DNA from: Eucommia ulmoides
Taxonomy: Eukaryota > Streptophyta > Magnoliopsida > Garryales > Eucommiaceae
Length of the DNA: 64,000 nt
NCBI GenBank assembly: GCA_016647705.1
Contig: CM028334.1
Span: forward strand, 12,991,546-13,055,545
Direction: 5' to 3'
Of the stretch, positions 12,720 through 25,281 are shown piece after piece (the stretch's first letter is position 1; the number at the start of each line of letters is the position of its first letter). A program made the translations under genes and the position numbers. The notes beneath the pieces are model-generated. The model was not told the DNA's origin and searched no databases. It was given only the letters and a program-made list of their open reading frames with translations.

Positions 12720-13394
12720 TGTCACATATTCAAATTTCGAGCATGGCACCGATCCTAGCATTGCACCTAGGATCACTATCACAATACCTAACACCCGCTG
12801 GTGTTGTTTCACGAGGCCATTATCCACTGACATGTTGCGCCTTGGCTTATGCCTCAAATAGATATCATTGGGTAAACCTTATCCCACGCTTCCCATCATG
12901 TGTAATTCATGCCTTACACCTTATCGTGCCGTGCCGACGCCCCACAGTACATTTAGGTTCTTGTTTACGTTGGGTCTGGAAGAAGGGGCGCTCCTTGTAA
13001 TACTTTAAGCAAAATAATTCAAATGGCAGCAGTAGACATCAAAATATATATGGAGTCATAATGGATTCAATACTAGATCCCTGCCACGGTTGACCCAATA
13101 GCTTAGTCCTGTACCTATGTTTTCTGCCACGTTACCCCAACTTGGCACCACCGTGCTAACATTTTGCCATTCGAGATATGTCATTGTCTAACATTTATCT
13201 AACTTTGAACTTGAGTCAACCTCCTTGCACATTCCTTGCCAACCTCGCTGTTTGGCGATGTGTGCAGCAAGTACGGCTAGCCATATGCACCAAGTTGGTG
13301 TCTCATATGCCAACGTCTTCGTTTGTGCCGCATATATCGTGTTCGGTACCAAAATGCACCAAACCAATTTATCATCCCTTGTTAGGGGCTAACA
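12720..13394 (-). repeat. 5' LTR of gag-only element
   Basis: This 675-bp LTR runs from TGTCACATATT on the plus strand to GTTAGGGGCTAACA at 13381-13394. It is the better preserved of the pair and fixes the element ends. Confidence 0.75.
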
Positions 13395-13522
13395 TAAAGT
13401 CAATCTTGGAGGGACGATCAACAATGCGTGAAAAAGTGAAAGTGGATCGGATTCTAGTGTGAGAAGCTCCAAGATTCTTGTTAATTTTTTTCTTCTCTTT
13501 TTTCAATTTTTTTGTGTCTATC

Positions 13523-15862
13523 ATGGAGGCTTCCAGTGCTGGGGAACCTCCCCAACACGTTGTTCATCCTTCGCCTCCTAATCTCCATCATTCTATTCAA
13601 CCAAAATATCATTTCCAATATGTTGTTCCAATATCTTTTGTGCAAAAATCTTTTGCAAGTGTTCTACAAAATAAGGCCTCTGTTATTTTAAGAAAAGTAG
13701 TGTAATCTTTTAAAGGTAAGCCTGCGATATTTTTACAGAGGCAGAAGTGACAAAGTTATCAATTCCATTCAAGTATGTTTTGGTTGGAAAATTCACCCAT
13801 GGTAGGCCTCATTTTGATGCAATCAAGAAGATGTTTTTTGCTCTTAATCTTTCGGGAGGTTTTGAAATTGGATTTCTTGATCAACGAAAGCTCCTCATTC
13901 AACTCTATTCTGAAGAAGATTTCCAACATTTATGGATTAAAGAACAATGACTCATTCATCAATATCCCATCAGAATGTTCAAATCAACATCTGATGTTCG
14001 AGCAAATGTGGGAATTACCTTTGGCGCCAATTTGGATCAATTTCAAATTTTTGCCTATCCACTTCCATAACAAAGAGGCTTTGTTTTCAATTGCTTTGGC
14101 CATTAGATCTATGTTAAAAATAGATGTTGCTACTGTTAATTTGGTAAAGCCAAAATTAGCTCATGTCTATGTGGAGATTGATCTGCGTAGTCCTTTGTTA
14201 AAGCGTATTTGGATTGGCTGTGGTTCGAAACGTTTCTGGTAGGCCATTACGTATGAATCTAATTTGTCTTATTGTAATCTCTAATTTAAGTAAGGTATTA
14301 TTATAAATCCAAGAATCTTTCTTCTTTAATTTCTCAAGATCCAATAGTCTTTGTTCCAGTTACAAAGAAATAGAACAATTTCAATTCTGATCAGCCTGAT
14401 CTGTCCAAATGTATCATTTCAAATTCTGTTATTATCTATCCTTCTAATTCTTCTTTGGAAAATCCCAATTCTTTACCTCAGTGGTTTCTTGAGAATTATG
14501 ATGATAAATCAGATGAAGAAGATCATGATTATTCTCTTCCGTAATTCAGCCAAAAATCTTTCTTTTCATTCTAAGCCATCAGACTCTCAATCCTTGCCAT
14601 TGAAGGTTCATATTCATTCTCCTAAGTTTGTTAAGCTACTAAATCAGTCTCCAATGCTTCTCAGCCCCATTCTTTTGCTCTTTCCAATTCTGGTAATATC
14701 AATCTGAATAAGCCTGTAAAAAATCAGTTATGCAGTCTAAGTTTGTCCATGCTAAAAATCCTTCCTTAGCAGTTTCCTTACCTTCTAACAAGTTTGATAC
14801 TCTTCAAAAACCATCCCAGATAGATTCAAATCCTCATTCTAGTGATCTTTCTAATTCTAGCCCTTCTACTGCTTTGCAAGTTACTAAATTGTAGGTTGTG
14901 ACAACCTTAGTTATCACATTCTCATTAACCATTCCCAAGTCTTCCAGAAAGGTTGCTATGGTTAATTCATCCCCTCCTGGTAATTCAAATATTATTCTTC
15001 CCCCTCATGTAGTTTCTGCTATTTTCACTATTTCTAATCCAGTCAAGGACCAAAATGTTGCTTTATTTAGCCATCCTCATTCCTCTCTTGATCCTGGTCT
15101 TTCTCACCATGCCTCCAAAAAAGCTTATTCTTTAGCCTTATCCTCGTCTCCCAACCCAATCATAGTTATTGATTCTTCCTCAAATGCCCTTCCTATTGAT
15201 TCATTCCTTTTGGAGCCACAACCTGATTCATAAATTGTTTCTTGTCTGCTTGGTCATTCTAAGGCCAAAACTAATTTTTCCAAACCTCTTTATTTTCAAA
15301 CCAAATCCTCATCCCTCAATATTTCCTTGCTTATTCAAACTACCTCATTAACTTCTATTTCTCAGCCTGCTGGTTCTCTTCAATTTGAGCATCCTCCAGT
15401 TTATCTTCCGGTAAATCAGGTCATTTCTAGGCCTTTGCCATTTCCTCTAATTCATCATCTCCCAATTTCCTAGCCCTATCTCACAAGTCTTATTTACCTA
15501 TCTATTCACCCTCAAATTCTAATCTTGAATATTTGGAGTGCCCTTCAAATTTTAACGACCCTACTGTTTTGAACATAGTTGTAAATGCTGATATTTCTAT
15601 AGTTTTACCAAACAATTTAATGAGTTAGCATACTTTCCATTATTCTTCTAGTCATACTTTCTCAAATGATCAATAGGTGATTTATAAGTTCACCTTATCT
15701 CCTAGAAGAGTTACAGGAGATGTTGTCTTTTTAGAAGCTAAAGATATTGAATGGCTCATTCCCAAGAAGAAAAATATGATCAAATCTAAGTTTCAATCCA
15801 GTGTGGTTACCAGATTTGGTTTGAGAAGTAAGGCTTCATCCTTTTCAGTCTCCAATGATTAA
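13523..15862 (+). pseudogene. LINE ORF1 with DUF4283-like nucleic-acid-binding domain
   Basis: ORF1 encodes the RNA-binding protein of plant L1 elements. The chosen start is MEASSAGEPP at 13523. After about 75 codons the frame is broken. A DUF4283-like domain spans 13747-14240 with the pattern IPFKYVLVGKF.HGRPH.DAI, GGFEIGFLDQRKLLIQL, LWIKEQ, then in another frame WINFKFLPIHF.NKEALFSIA, and the family ending VEIDL...RIWIGCG. A degenerate tyrosine/cysteine stretch at about 14240-14275 is what remains of the zinc-knuckle position. The rest is serine- and proline-rich, as usual. The last segment (15677-15862) ends SVSND and overlaps the ORF2 start by 8 bp. At least three frame breaks make it non-functional. 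Confidence 0.8.
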
Positions 15863-16466
15863 GGGTCTTATTTGGAACATGAGAGGAGCCTCTAAAGGGG
15901 CTGCTAGAGTCAGACTAAAGAGGCTGGTCAAAGAGCATATACTGCAATTTTTTTATTATTCTTGAGCATATGTTAACTATTGATGCATTGTTACCTTTCG
16001 CTCAATATTTGAGATTTGATAATTCTTACTCAAACTCCACAAGCAAGATATGGTTGTTTTGGAAAAATCCTTTCGCATGCTCCATCACTTTTTCCCTCTA
16101 TTCAACTTGTAATTGTTGAATGCTTTCATCTAGTTTTTGATTTTAAATTATCAATAGCAACAGTCTATGCCAAGTGCAGTCATCTAGAAAAAAGACTTTT
16201 ATGGGATGATTTGGAAGCTTATATCCCTTATGAGTCATCTATGTATTGTCTCGGGGGATTTTAATTGCTATTCAAGCAATGAAGACAGAAAATGATATAC
16301 ATTCCTATCTTAGATCAGTTGTTTGGAATTCAATACATGCATTCAGAATTTTGGTATGCTTAATGTTCATTTCTCTTGTCCTAAATTCACTTGGTGTAAT
16401 CTCAACAAAGGCAATGCTAGAAAATAGTGCAGATTAGATTGGATCTTCATGATTCAGCTTGGCTAT
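15855..16466 (+). pseudogene. LINE ORF2 endonuclease, N-terminal part
   Basis: The ATG at 15855 overlaps the ORF1 stop (AATGATTAAG), the stop-restart arrangement typical of plant L1 elements. The product begins MIKGLIWNMRG, matching the WNxRG start of LINE apurinic/apyrimidinic endonucleases. The LEHM segment at 15961-15972 probably stands for the family's catalytic glutamate in an EP or EN context. Several frame breaks follow. The end of this part encodes the RLDW-type segment, and the frame is cut at 16466 by the LTR of Athila-1. The continuation begins at 39053. Confidence 0.75.
16462..16466. other. Target-site duplicate, left copy, of Athila-1
   Basis: GCTAT precedes the LTR. The right-hand partner at 39048-39052 reads AATAT, three of five bases the same. 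The assignment is supported mainly by the clean continuation of the LINE reading frame across the insertion. Confidence 0.6.
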
Positions 16467-17425
16467 TGGACGCGCCATTTTTCTCACGCCTTAATTTACT
16501 CGCAAGTGTATGAGGTCAAGTTTTAATATAGTAGACCTTTCAATCGGATATCGTCCTCTAGGAAACGTGTTTGATTAATTGAATAGCGTAATTTTCATAG
16601 TCTTATATTATCTCGACGCTTCAAGAAATGTTTGAGTTTGAATAATTAAAAACTAAGTTAAACTAAAAACTATTGGGTTAATTCTAATTAAATGGATTAC
16701 CTAGGGATTGATTTCATTTACTTAATACATGTTTGGCTTCGTTTAGTTAACAATAACTGTGTTTATCCTATCTGACAATCTAGGTATCGTAAACTCGCTC
16801 ACTACCTTTCTCGAGTGTAAAGTGAGCGAATATGTGACTTCGCATCAACGCCGAAGTCCCCCTCAACGTCTACGATGCTTAGTCACATGAGTCTTGACCC
16901 AACCTCAGGGATTGCAACACTTTCTAACGCCCTCCTGGGTCGTTAGATCGTTGTGATATATTTAACCCTAGTTCGAATCCGGGGTTACCTCTCCCGAGTG
17001 TCAAACCTCATATTCTCAAAACCAACCCTAATACCTTAACAAGCATATTAAAATTGTAATAAAATGGTAAACACAATCGGATTTAGACAAACAACCGTTA
17101 AAGTAACATATATTCAATCAAACATGTATTTACATGAATTACAACAATCCCTAGATAATATTTATCTAGCCTACCATAATCTTATCCATACAAATACTAA
17201 AACAAAATGGATTCATCATCATTAGATATGGAAAGTTAATTACAAAGATAAAAACAAAAAAAGAACGATCAAATCTTAGAGTGGAATAGTCCGTTGTCAC
17301 CAAAGATTGGTCCAGGATTGCTTCCTCTTCTCCAAATGTTGAATCTCCTCTTAGAGCTCTCAAGAATAGCTTAGGACCAAGTCTCTAATGTTTGGAACGC
17401 TTTTGACAAATGGGAGAACAAGGGG

Positions 17426-17433
17426 CTTAAATA
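17426..17433 (-). promoter_or_regulatory. TATA-like box of Athila-1 3' LTR
   Basis: The minus strand reads TATTTAAG about 390 nt into the LTR. Equivalent boxes occur at 20011-20018, 28901-28908 and 38608-38615, and a canonical TATAAATA at 47198-47205, in the other Athila-type LTRs. Confidence 0.55.
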
Positions 17434-17481
17434 CAAGACTTCAAAATATTTAGAAAAATAGATATTTTGTGTATACAGTGA

Positions 17482-17634
17482 CCGCCGCGGCGGTGTGTAA
17501 GTTGGTTAACTTCACCGGTGCAGCGGTGAACCAAACCCTAAGCTCTCTGGACTTTTATCACTGCGATGGTGAATGACTGCTGCAGTGGTGAGACTTCTGC
17601 AATTCTCCCTGCATTTCCACCACCGCGGCGGTGG
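17482..17634. repeat. GC-palindrome cluster in Athila-1 3' LTR
   Basis: The first unit, CCGCCGCGGCGG (17482-17493), is a perfect palindrome. It is followed by CACCGGTGCAGCGGTG, CACTGCGATGGTG, CTGCTGCAGTGG and CCACCGCGGCGGTGG (ending about 17634). All lie within about 200 bp upstream (in LTR sense) of the TATA-like box. Confidence 0.8.
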
Positions 17635-17826
17635 GTTTACTATCCTAAAACCTTGTTTCTTTCATCATTTCTTCACCGTTTTTTTCACAGTTTCATTTAT
17701 TTATCACTCGATTACGTTCCTATATCTGATTTACATAAAATAAACAAAAACACAATAAAGTATTACTAAAACACTCAAAAACTATCAAATTCGACTTAGA
17801 AGTAGATAGGTATTTTCAACCTACCA

Positions 17827-17842
17827 AATACCCCCAAACTTA
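17827..17842 (-). other. Polypurine tract of Athila-1
   Basis: The complement of AATACCCCCAAACTTA next to the 3' LTR gives a run of A and G. The same tract follows LTRs at 20554 and 25282. Confidence 0.75.
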
Positions 17843-19049
17843 GAATTTTGTTAGTTCTCGAGCAAAACACCCTAACACTCAAATAACCTAACTATACTAA
17901 TTAACTAACTACTAAACTAAAAATGAATACACTTTAACAAATAAGAAGTAAATGCATGCGAGTTCCGAGTTCAATTGAAGAAACCAAGTTGTTCTTCCCT
18001 CAACAGCCCCTGATCAGATCAAGTTCAAAAAGAAAACACACCACGTGGTGTTTTAGAATTTCAACACTCAATATCAATAAAAACCATTCTAGATCCATTT
18101 AAAGTGTGTGTATGAGAACTCAAATATATAACTATCCAAACACCGAATTTGATTATTCAATAACTAAGCTCATGACTTAAGCCATTAAGGATTAGAAAAA
18201 CCATATGCTTGACTGGGCTCGACTATCCACTAATGTAGATTCGGAAATTCATAGAGATTAATAGGGTTTGGATCGGTATTGGAGAACGACCATGGGTATA
18301 TCAGGAATAGAAAATAGAAAATCGTTATAATTACGATAATTCAACGATACCCGAGGCATAAACGCTTGTCGCTATATCTTTCTCATAACCCCAAATATTT
18401 AAAACACAGCCCTGAACAAGAATTTAAAAACTTTGTATTCACTTGTCGAAAGAACGAAAATAAAAACTATATTCACATAGTTTTTTTTTTTTAACAACAT
18501 AACACACCCCCAAACTTATTCGAATTTATATAATTTTAGGGGCATGTAAATAGAATTAAAATAATGACAAGTGGATACACTAATACCGAACCAATAAAAA
18601 TTCGTCCAAAACCCGACCGCTCACTTCAAGTAGCATAAAATAATGCTAACTTGATTTCACTCAATTCGTGCATTTGTCTTAGTGACAATGGTTTAGAAAA
18701 TTTTTAATTGGCTAGGGTATTGATATATGTTCAGAATTGAAAAGGTTATCGGCTTCGATAGGGTAACGAGGAACAAAGTTTTCAAGGTTAATTTCAAAGG
18801 TTCAAGCGATAAAAATGAAGGCCTAAATCATATCTCCTGAATTACCTCACCTAGGATTTCATCTCAAGTTTCTCCCAGTCAAGTTCTAGATTCTTCAAAT
18901 TTATCATGAACTTATTACTGAATAATCAGCATCAAATCGTTTGAATAATTATACATTGAGTCTAAGCTATCCTGCGATTTTAGGATCAAAATAATTTTAC
19001 CCAATCAATATGCCAAGCATACAGAACACACATGAATAACCATTACCCC
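17827..19049 (-). other. Conserved non-coding 3' block of Athila-1
   Basis: This is 1.2 kb between the polypurine tract and the Athila-2 insertion. No coding is seen. It is recognisably the same as 20554-21770, 25282-26500 and 43998-45190. The best-kept blocks contain AATACCGAACCAATA, CACTTCAAGTAGCAT, GGTTTAGAAAAT and CTCCTGAATTACCT. The uninterrupted block continues at 32102. Confidence 0.7.
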
Positions 19050-20553
19050 TGGACGCGTACTATTTTTCACGTCTTAATATACTTGCAAGTGTACGAGGTC
19101 AAGTTTAATATAGTGGACCTTTCAAGCGGATATTGTCCTCTGGGAAACGCGTTTGTTTAATTGAATACCGCAATTTGCATAGTATTATATTATCCCAACG
19201 GTTCAAGAAATATTTGAAGTTAAATATTTAAAAACTAAGTTAAACCAAAACTATTGGGTTAGTTCTAATTAAGTTGATTACCTAGGGATTGATTTCATTT
19301 ACTCAATAAATGTTTGACTTCGTTTAATTAATAATAATGACATTTATCCTATCCGACAATCTCGGTGTCTTAAACTCACTCACTACCTATCCCGAGTGTA
19401 AGATGAGTGAATATGCGACTTCACGTTAAAGAAGAAATCTCCCTCAGCATCTTAATGACACTAGGTCACATGAGTCTTTCTCCAACCCCATGGATTGCAC
19501 ACTCTCTAACTCCCTCCCGGGTTATTAGATCGTCGCGTTGTGTTTACCCTAGTTCGAATCCGGATTTACCTCTCCCGAGTGTCAAACCTCGTATTCTCAA
19601 AACCAACCCTAATATCTTAACAAGCATATTAAAATTGTAATAGAACGATAACCACAATCTGATTTAGACAAACAACCGTTAAAGAAACATATATTCAATC
19701 AAACGTGTATTTACATGAACTATATCGATCCCTAGATAATATTTATCTAGCCTACTATGATCTTAACCATTGAAACATTAAAAAAAGAGGGATTCATCAT
19801 CATTCACAAATAAATGTTAAGTTATAAAGATAGAAGCAAATAAAGAAAGATCAAATCTTAAAGTGGAGTGGTCTACTATCCCCAAAGATCGATCCGAAAG
19901 TGTTTCCTCTTCTCTGATATGTGAATCTCCTCTTTGAGCTCTTCAAGAATGGCCCAAGATTAAGTTTCTAATGTTAGAGACGTCCTTTGACAAATGGGGG
20001 AGAAAGGGGATTAAATAGAAGGCTTCAAAATATCTGAAAAATAGATATTTTCTGCACAGAATAATAGCCTCGACGGCGGTTCATCGTTGCGGCGGTGAAC
20101 TAGGTCGGTTAAGTTCGCCGCTACAGTGGTGATTGACCACTGTGACGGTGAAGGCAGTATTGAGCTCTTTGGACTTTTACTGCCTCGGCGGTGAGATCAC
20201 CGCCTCAGTGGTAAGACTAGCTTTAAGCACACTGAACTTTCACCACATCGGCGGTGAATGACCGTTACGACGATGCCGTTTTCACAATTCTCCCTGTATT
20301 TCCACCGCTTTGGCGGTGGCCTGACCACCGTGGCGGTGTGACTGCTGTCCTGAAACCTTGCTTCTTTGATCGTTTTTGCTCCATTTTTCCATCACTTCGC
20401 TTGTTTGTCACTTGATTACGTCCCTACACCTGATTTACATAAAAACAAAAAAACAAAAAAAAAAAAAAAAAAAAAAACGTAAAAAATAATTACTAAAACA
20501 CTCAAAAACTATCAAATTTGGCTTAGAAGTAGATATGTATTTTAAACCTATCA
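19050..20553 (-). repeat. 3' LTR of Athila-2
   Basis: This 1504-bp LTR starts TGATAGGT on the minus strand (20546-20553) and ends at TGGACGCG (19050). It is the same family as the Athila-1 LTRs but closer to 27974-29406, for example in GGGGATTAAATAGAAGG. Confidence 0.85.
20067..20340. repeat. GC-palindrome cluster in Athila-2 3' LTR
   Basis: About ten near-palindromes occur in 274 bp, for example CACCGCTTTGGCGGTGG and CCACCGTGGCGGTG at the right end. They are often in pairs and alternate with AT-rich text. The TATA-like box is at 20011-20018, about 50 bp away. Confidence 0.8.
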
Positions 20554-21770
20554 AATACCCCAAAACTTGGAATTTTGCTAGTCGTCGAGCAAAATACCCT
20601 AAAACTAAAATAAACTAAGTATATTAACTAATTAACTACTAAAAATGAATAAACTTTAACAAATAAGAAGTAAATACATGCAAGTTCCAAGCTCAATCGA
20701 AGAAACCAAGTTGTTCCTCCCTCAACAGCCCTCAATCAGATTAAGTTCGGGAAATAGCACACACCACGTGGTGTTCTAGAATTTCAATAGTCAATATCAA
20801 TAAAAATCATTCTAGATCCATTTAAAGTGTGTGTGTGAGAACTCAATTGTATAACTATCCAAACACCAGATTGGATTATTCAATAACTAATCTCATGACT
20901 TGAACCGTTTAAGGATTAGGAAAACTATATGCTTGACTGGACTCGACTCTGCACTAATGTAGGTTCGGAAGTTCTAAGAGATCAATCGGTCTTGGATAGG
21001 CATTGGAGAACGACCAAGGGTATCTCAGGAATAGAAAACAGGTCATCGTTATAATTATGATAAATAAACGATACGCGAGACACAAACGCTTGTCTCTATA
21101 TCTCTCTCATAACCCCAAATATTAAAAACACAACCCTGAACAAGACTTTAAGAACTTTTTTATTCACTCGTCGAAAGAACAAAATAGCAACTATATTCAC
21201 ATAGTTTTTTTTAAACAAGTAATACCCCCCTAAACTTATTCAATTTTGTACAATTTTAGGGGCGTGCAAATAGAATTCAAAGATTGACAAGTGAATACAC
21301 TAATACCGAACCAATAAAAATTGGTCTGAACCGCATCTGCACTCTTCAAGTAGAATAAAATAATGCTAACTTGATTTCACTCAATTCATGTGTTTAGCTT
21401 AGCGACAATGGTTTAGAAAATTTTTAATTGGCTATGGGTTTAATACATGTTCAGAATTGGATAGGTTATCAGCTTCAACAGGGTAACGAGGGATACAATT
21501 TTTAAGGTTAGCTTCAAAAATTCAAGCGATAAAAATGAAGGCCTAAATCATGCCTCCTGAACTACTTTACCTAGGATTTCACCTCGAATTTTCCACAAAT
21601 CAAGTTTTAGATTCCTCAAATTTGTCATGAACTTATTACTGAATAATCGGCGATAAATCGTTCGAATAATTATACATTGAGTCTATGCTATCGTGCGATT
21701 TTAGGATCAAAATGATTTTTACCTAATCGACATGCCAAACACCCAAAACACACAAGAATGGCATCACCCC
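20554..21770 (-). other. Conserved non-coding 3' block of Athila-2
   Basis: It begins with the polypurine tract (complement of AATACCCCAAAACTTG) and parallels 17827-19049 throughout. No coding is seen. Confidence 0.7.
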
Positions 21771-22249
21771 CCAACCTCAATCTACAATTAGGGGATAATT
21801 TTCATCTTCGGGAAATGGACCAGACGAACTCAACAACTGAACACGCAAATACTACTTCATACATAAAATCTCTACATTAAATATAAATACTAACATACAT
21901 ATACTAATCTAAGCATTTCACATGCAAAAACGTGAAAATTTAAATAAAACTTAACTATATGTTAAAGTCTACAATATACATCTAAATTTCTACAAAGTGT
22001 AACTACACATACATAAAACATCCAAATATAATACATCAAAAATGTTGTTTAAAAAATTTTGTTTATCCTTTTTCTACAAAAAAACAAAAATGGATAAACA
22101 TCTTCCCCAAACTTAAACGAGGCAGTGTCCACACTGACTGAGCAGCAAACCCAATTGCAATATATAACATTCATGTGAAAATATTGGGTTTGAATACATA
22201 CCTAGGAGATAAGACGTAGAAGTCTCACCTTCTACTGTCCACCTGGGAG

Positions 22250-23433
22250 AACGTTATCGCCACCACTATCGCGTCGAAAAGGAAATTGTGGTGGTTATAA
22301 AAGGTGCGGCGGTAATTGTGACATAGGCGGATAAACGCTCATGTCAACTCCAAGGCGCTCGCAAATGAGCTTGTGGACTTGATTTTGATGACTCGTATAC
22401 TAATCCAAGAAAGTCCCGAGCTCGACAATTTAGAGATCCGTATTATATTACCTTTGGCGAAGAACACGATTATCGACCCGAACCTCCTGGAGCTCCTTAT
22501 AGACTCTTTCCAAAGTGACCTCACTGCAGGCCACAGATGGACCCGCCTCTCCCTCTGCAGGTCCTTCCTCATCTTCAGCTTCTTGCTCACCTGCCCCTTG
22601 TGCTCCAGATTTCCACATTCTATTTATCATAGCAAGATCGAGCGGAATAATTGAGGGGCAATGGCTATCCCCGGTTACTGACACACCGGCTCATCGAAAT
22701 AGGTCGGTTAAAAGTTAAGGAAATAGAAGACTGACCTTTGTTGTATTGATGACATGAAGAATAGAGGAGTAGATCAAATAGACAACATTTATAGGCTTGC
22801 CCATCTAGATCAAATATAGCATCATGGACCTTTCTTTGGAGACATCCAACAAGTGAGATGTCGAGAGAAGACTTCCGCAAACAAAATGGTACCATATCTT
22901 GGGGATTGGATTGAGAAATTTAGCCGAGAAAGTGGCTAGACCTGGCCCTATGTGCGTCCATTGGATATTTCTTGAAGTGATGGCTTGGATCACAATGTCC
23001 ATACTCGGATCTCGACCTCCATATGGTTTGTCAATGGGTGCCAAGGCTGCCAATCCCAAAACTTCATTGAGGAACTCAGGACTGAGCGAGATGGGGTAAG
23101 TTCAAACCCTTATCTGGTATTCAATGGCCTCGGTGATAAATGCATAGAACTCCTGCACTAGAGCCACCTCGCCCCGGGGTGGTGATTAGCAAAACTATTC
23201 CCAACCGCGGCTCCGAATCACATCTTGAAATTCTGGCAGGAGACTGTCTAATTGTCCAAATCCCCATTGTCGAATACATGTTTGTTTATACTCAAAACGG
23301 TTGAAATGTTTCTCTGTTGTTTTGAAACAAAACGAGTGGAATCATATTCCGCGATGGCACCCCCGGTGCGAGAACTTGAACCTTCTCCCCGTGCCCTCTT
23401 TGATGTAGCTATCTTAGTTATGTCTCCTATCAA
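22250..23433 (-). pseudogene. Second ORF of Athila-2, plant-transposon-type domain (copy 1)
   Basis: This is homologous to 32580-33748. In order it shows a basic N-terminus with TSKRARGEGSSS, STRFVSKQQ, a broken middle, then ITSRNIQWTHIGPGLATFSAKFLNPIPKIW, a SHLLDVSKERSM segment and a PLDLAMI.RMWKSGAQG tail, ending in a glutamate-rich, probably helical C-terminus. The family is the widespread putative plant transposon protein found as an extra ORF in plant LTR elements; in Athila-type elements the position corresponds to the env-like ORF, but I see no clear signal peptide or membrane segment. The likely original start ATG has become ATA. Several frameshifts and stops are present. Its function is unknown. 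Confidence 0.6.
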
Positions 23434-23991
23434 TCACAATCACAAAACATGACAACCCAATCATATATGAACAATGGAAAATAATTCCCTGAATGAACAC
23501 CGTTAAGAAGAAGTCATAATCTCAATACGCACACACCAATCGTAACGGTTTCAACAAAATTTCAAAAATGTAGCATGCAATTTTGTAGTACACAATGTAA
23601 CAATCCATAGAAATCTAGTTCATTGCAAAAAATCAAACCAAAATCCCATAGAGAATGAAAATCGCGAAAATAGGGTTTAAGGGTTTAGGGCAAAATCCAA
23701 GTTCAATGATTCTTGATATGAATATGAAAATCAACCAAAGATTTCAACAAATAGATGAAATGTAGGATAAAAAATACTTACTTGTTGAAAAAAATTCTGG
23801 TCTAAACAATTGAAAATTGGGGAAATCGCACCATTCATTCCTTAAACCCTAGGATTCGAAAATGGGGTGGAATTCAACTTTTGGATGATGATTCGTGGTG
23901 GAAATCACAAATTTTGTAAATGGAAGGATGAATTTGTGGGTTTAAAATGGTTTGGAAGTATGGGAATAGAGAGATTTTGGTTGAGAATATT

Positions 23992-25281
23992 GTCGAGTAC
24001 CGTAATTATTATAACCTAATTTTATCTAGGCAATAGAAAATGAAGTTTATAATTAATAATATACTAATACTAAAAATACTAATTTATCTAATTAAACTAT
24101 ATTACTAATATGAGATGTTTAAGGGAATGGATTATCTAGGGATTAACTTCGTTTACAAATACGCGTTTGATCTCGATTGACTTACGTTAACGATGTTCGA
24201 CATATCCGAAAATCTTTGTATCGTAAACTCATTCGCCACCTTTCCCGAGTGTAAGACAAGTGAATATACGACTTCGCATTAATGAAGAAGTTTCTCTCAA
24301 CATCTTAATGACACTAGGTCACATGATTCTTGCCCCAACGTCATCGATTACACACTTTCTAACTCACTCCAGGGTTATTAGATCGTCACGTTGTGTTTAA
24401 CCTTAGTCTGAATACGGGGTTACCTCTCCCGAGTGTCAAACCCTGTATTCTCATAATATCGTAAGGAGTATAATAAATAAGGATAAATGACAAAAACAAT
24501 TAAATAACGAATAACAACTTTTAACAAAACACCGATTTCAAAATCACATATTCATAAATTATAGTAATCCCTAAACAATATCCATTTAGCTAACGACCAT
24601 AACCGTATATACAATGATAAACGAGCTAAACATGCTTAAACCATAATCCAAAGTTAAGAGATATGAAAGAAATGAGAGAAACTAGCCGTAGTCTAAAGAT
24701 TTGGCATTAAAACTGTTCCTAGATTGCTTCTCCTTCTTCGCCTTGTAATCTTCTCCTTCAAATTTGGTGGAGCATTCCCCCAAAAACCTCTCAACCTTAT
24801 TCTAACCCTAGGAGATCTCTCATAGCCGAAATAGAGAAGAGGAGGAAGATATAGGGCTAAAAAATATCTAAATAAATATCTAAATTGTGTGCAGAGTGAC
24901 CGCCGCGGCGGTAAGTAAGTCGGTTAAGCTACGGCCTTGGCGATGGACTCAGCGGTGGGATAAGGTACCATCCTTTTGTTTCACCGCCTTGCCAGTGGGC
25001 TTTCAGTAACAAAATGGCCTTCTCTTCATATTGATTACCGTGGCAGTGATCTGGACGCCGCGGCGGTGGGCTACCTTTCAAAATTTTGCCTCTATACATG
25101 TTTTCCCACCGTTCTTAATCCGATTTGATCGTTTATGATCTGTATTAATCATTTTTCACTCTACACACCTGTTTTAATACAAAAAGAATAAAAAAATATT
25201 AAAACGTATTAAAAATACTATAATACTACTCGAAAACTAACAAGTTTGGTTTGGAAATAGATAGGTAAATTACACCTATCA
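23992..25281 (-). repeat. Truncated 3' LTR of element C
   Basis: The minus-strand start TGATAGGT is at 25274-25281. The far end is cut and joins the Athila-2 interior at about 23992. A palindrome cluster lies at 24898-25070, including a perfect CCGCCGCGGCGG at 24900-24911 in the same place as in the Athila-1 LTR. Confidence 0.75.

Larger units (their letters stand above)
10559..13399 (-). mobile_element. Gag-only non-autonomous LTR element (TR-GAG-like)
   Basis: Two direct repeats, 10564-11248 and 12720-13394, flank a 1.47-kb interior. Reading on the minus strand, the interior starts with an initiator-Met primer site (AGGTATCAGAGC at 12706-12717), carries a single gag gene, and ends in a purine-rich tract next to the left LTR. 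Both LTRs begin TGTTAGCCCCTAACA on the minus strand. The flanking pentamers TAAGG (10559-10563) and TAAAG (13395-13399) look like a target-site duplication with one change. With only gag it must rely on other elements for protease, reverse transcriptase and integrase. This matches the described class of terminal-repeat retrotransposons with GAG. Confidence 0.75.
13400..16466 (+). mobile_element. L1-type LINE, 5' half (interrupted at 16466)
   Basis: This holds the short 5' UTR, ORF1 and the endonuclease start of a plant L1-type non-LTR retrotransposon. The element breaks off inside the endonuclease at 16466, where a minus-strand Athila LTR begins, and resumes at 39053. Joining the two sides after removing the target duplicate (16462-16466 GCTAT; 39048-39052 AATAT) keeps the reading frame and restores the expected SDHSP-type end of the endonuclease. 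The 5' end is placed at about 13400 by the adjoining LTR element and is approximate. Confidence 0.85.
16467..17826 (-). repeat. 3' LTR of Athila-1
   Basis: This 1360-bp LTR is homologous to 37651-39047 along its length. Its minus-strand start is TGGTAGGT (mutated from TGATAGGT) and its end is GGCGCGTCCA. It contains a TATTTAAG box (17426-17433), a palindrome cluster just upstream (17482-17634), and a conserved hairpin-forming segment with CGCTCAC and GTGAGCG arms at 16796-16829. Confidence 0.85.

Noticed and set aside
19407..19640. Open frames in Athila-2 LTRs (also 28295-28537)
   Set aside because: They recur only because the LTRs are homologous, have no protein features, and run against the element's sense.
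22250..23433. True envelope gene (endogenous retrovirus-like) for the Athila second ORF
   Set aside because: I see no signal peptide, cleavage site or convincing transmembrane helix; the motif order fits the plant transposon protein family instead.
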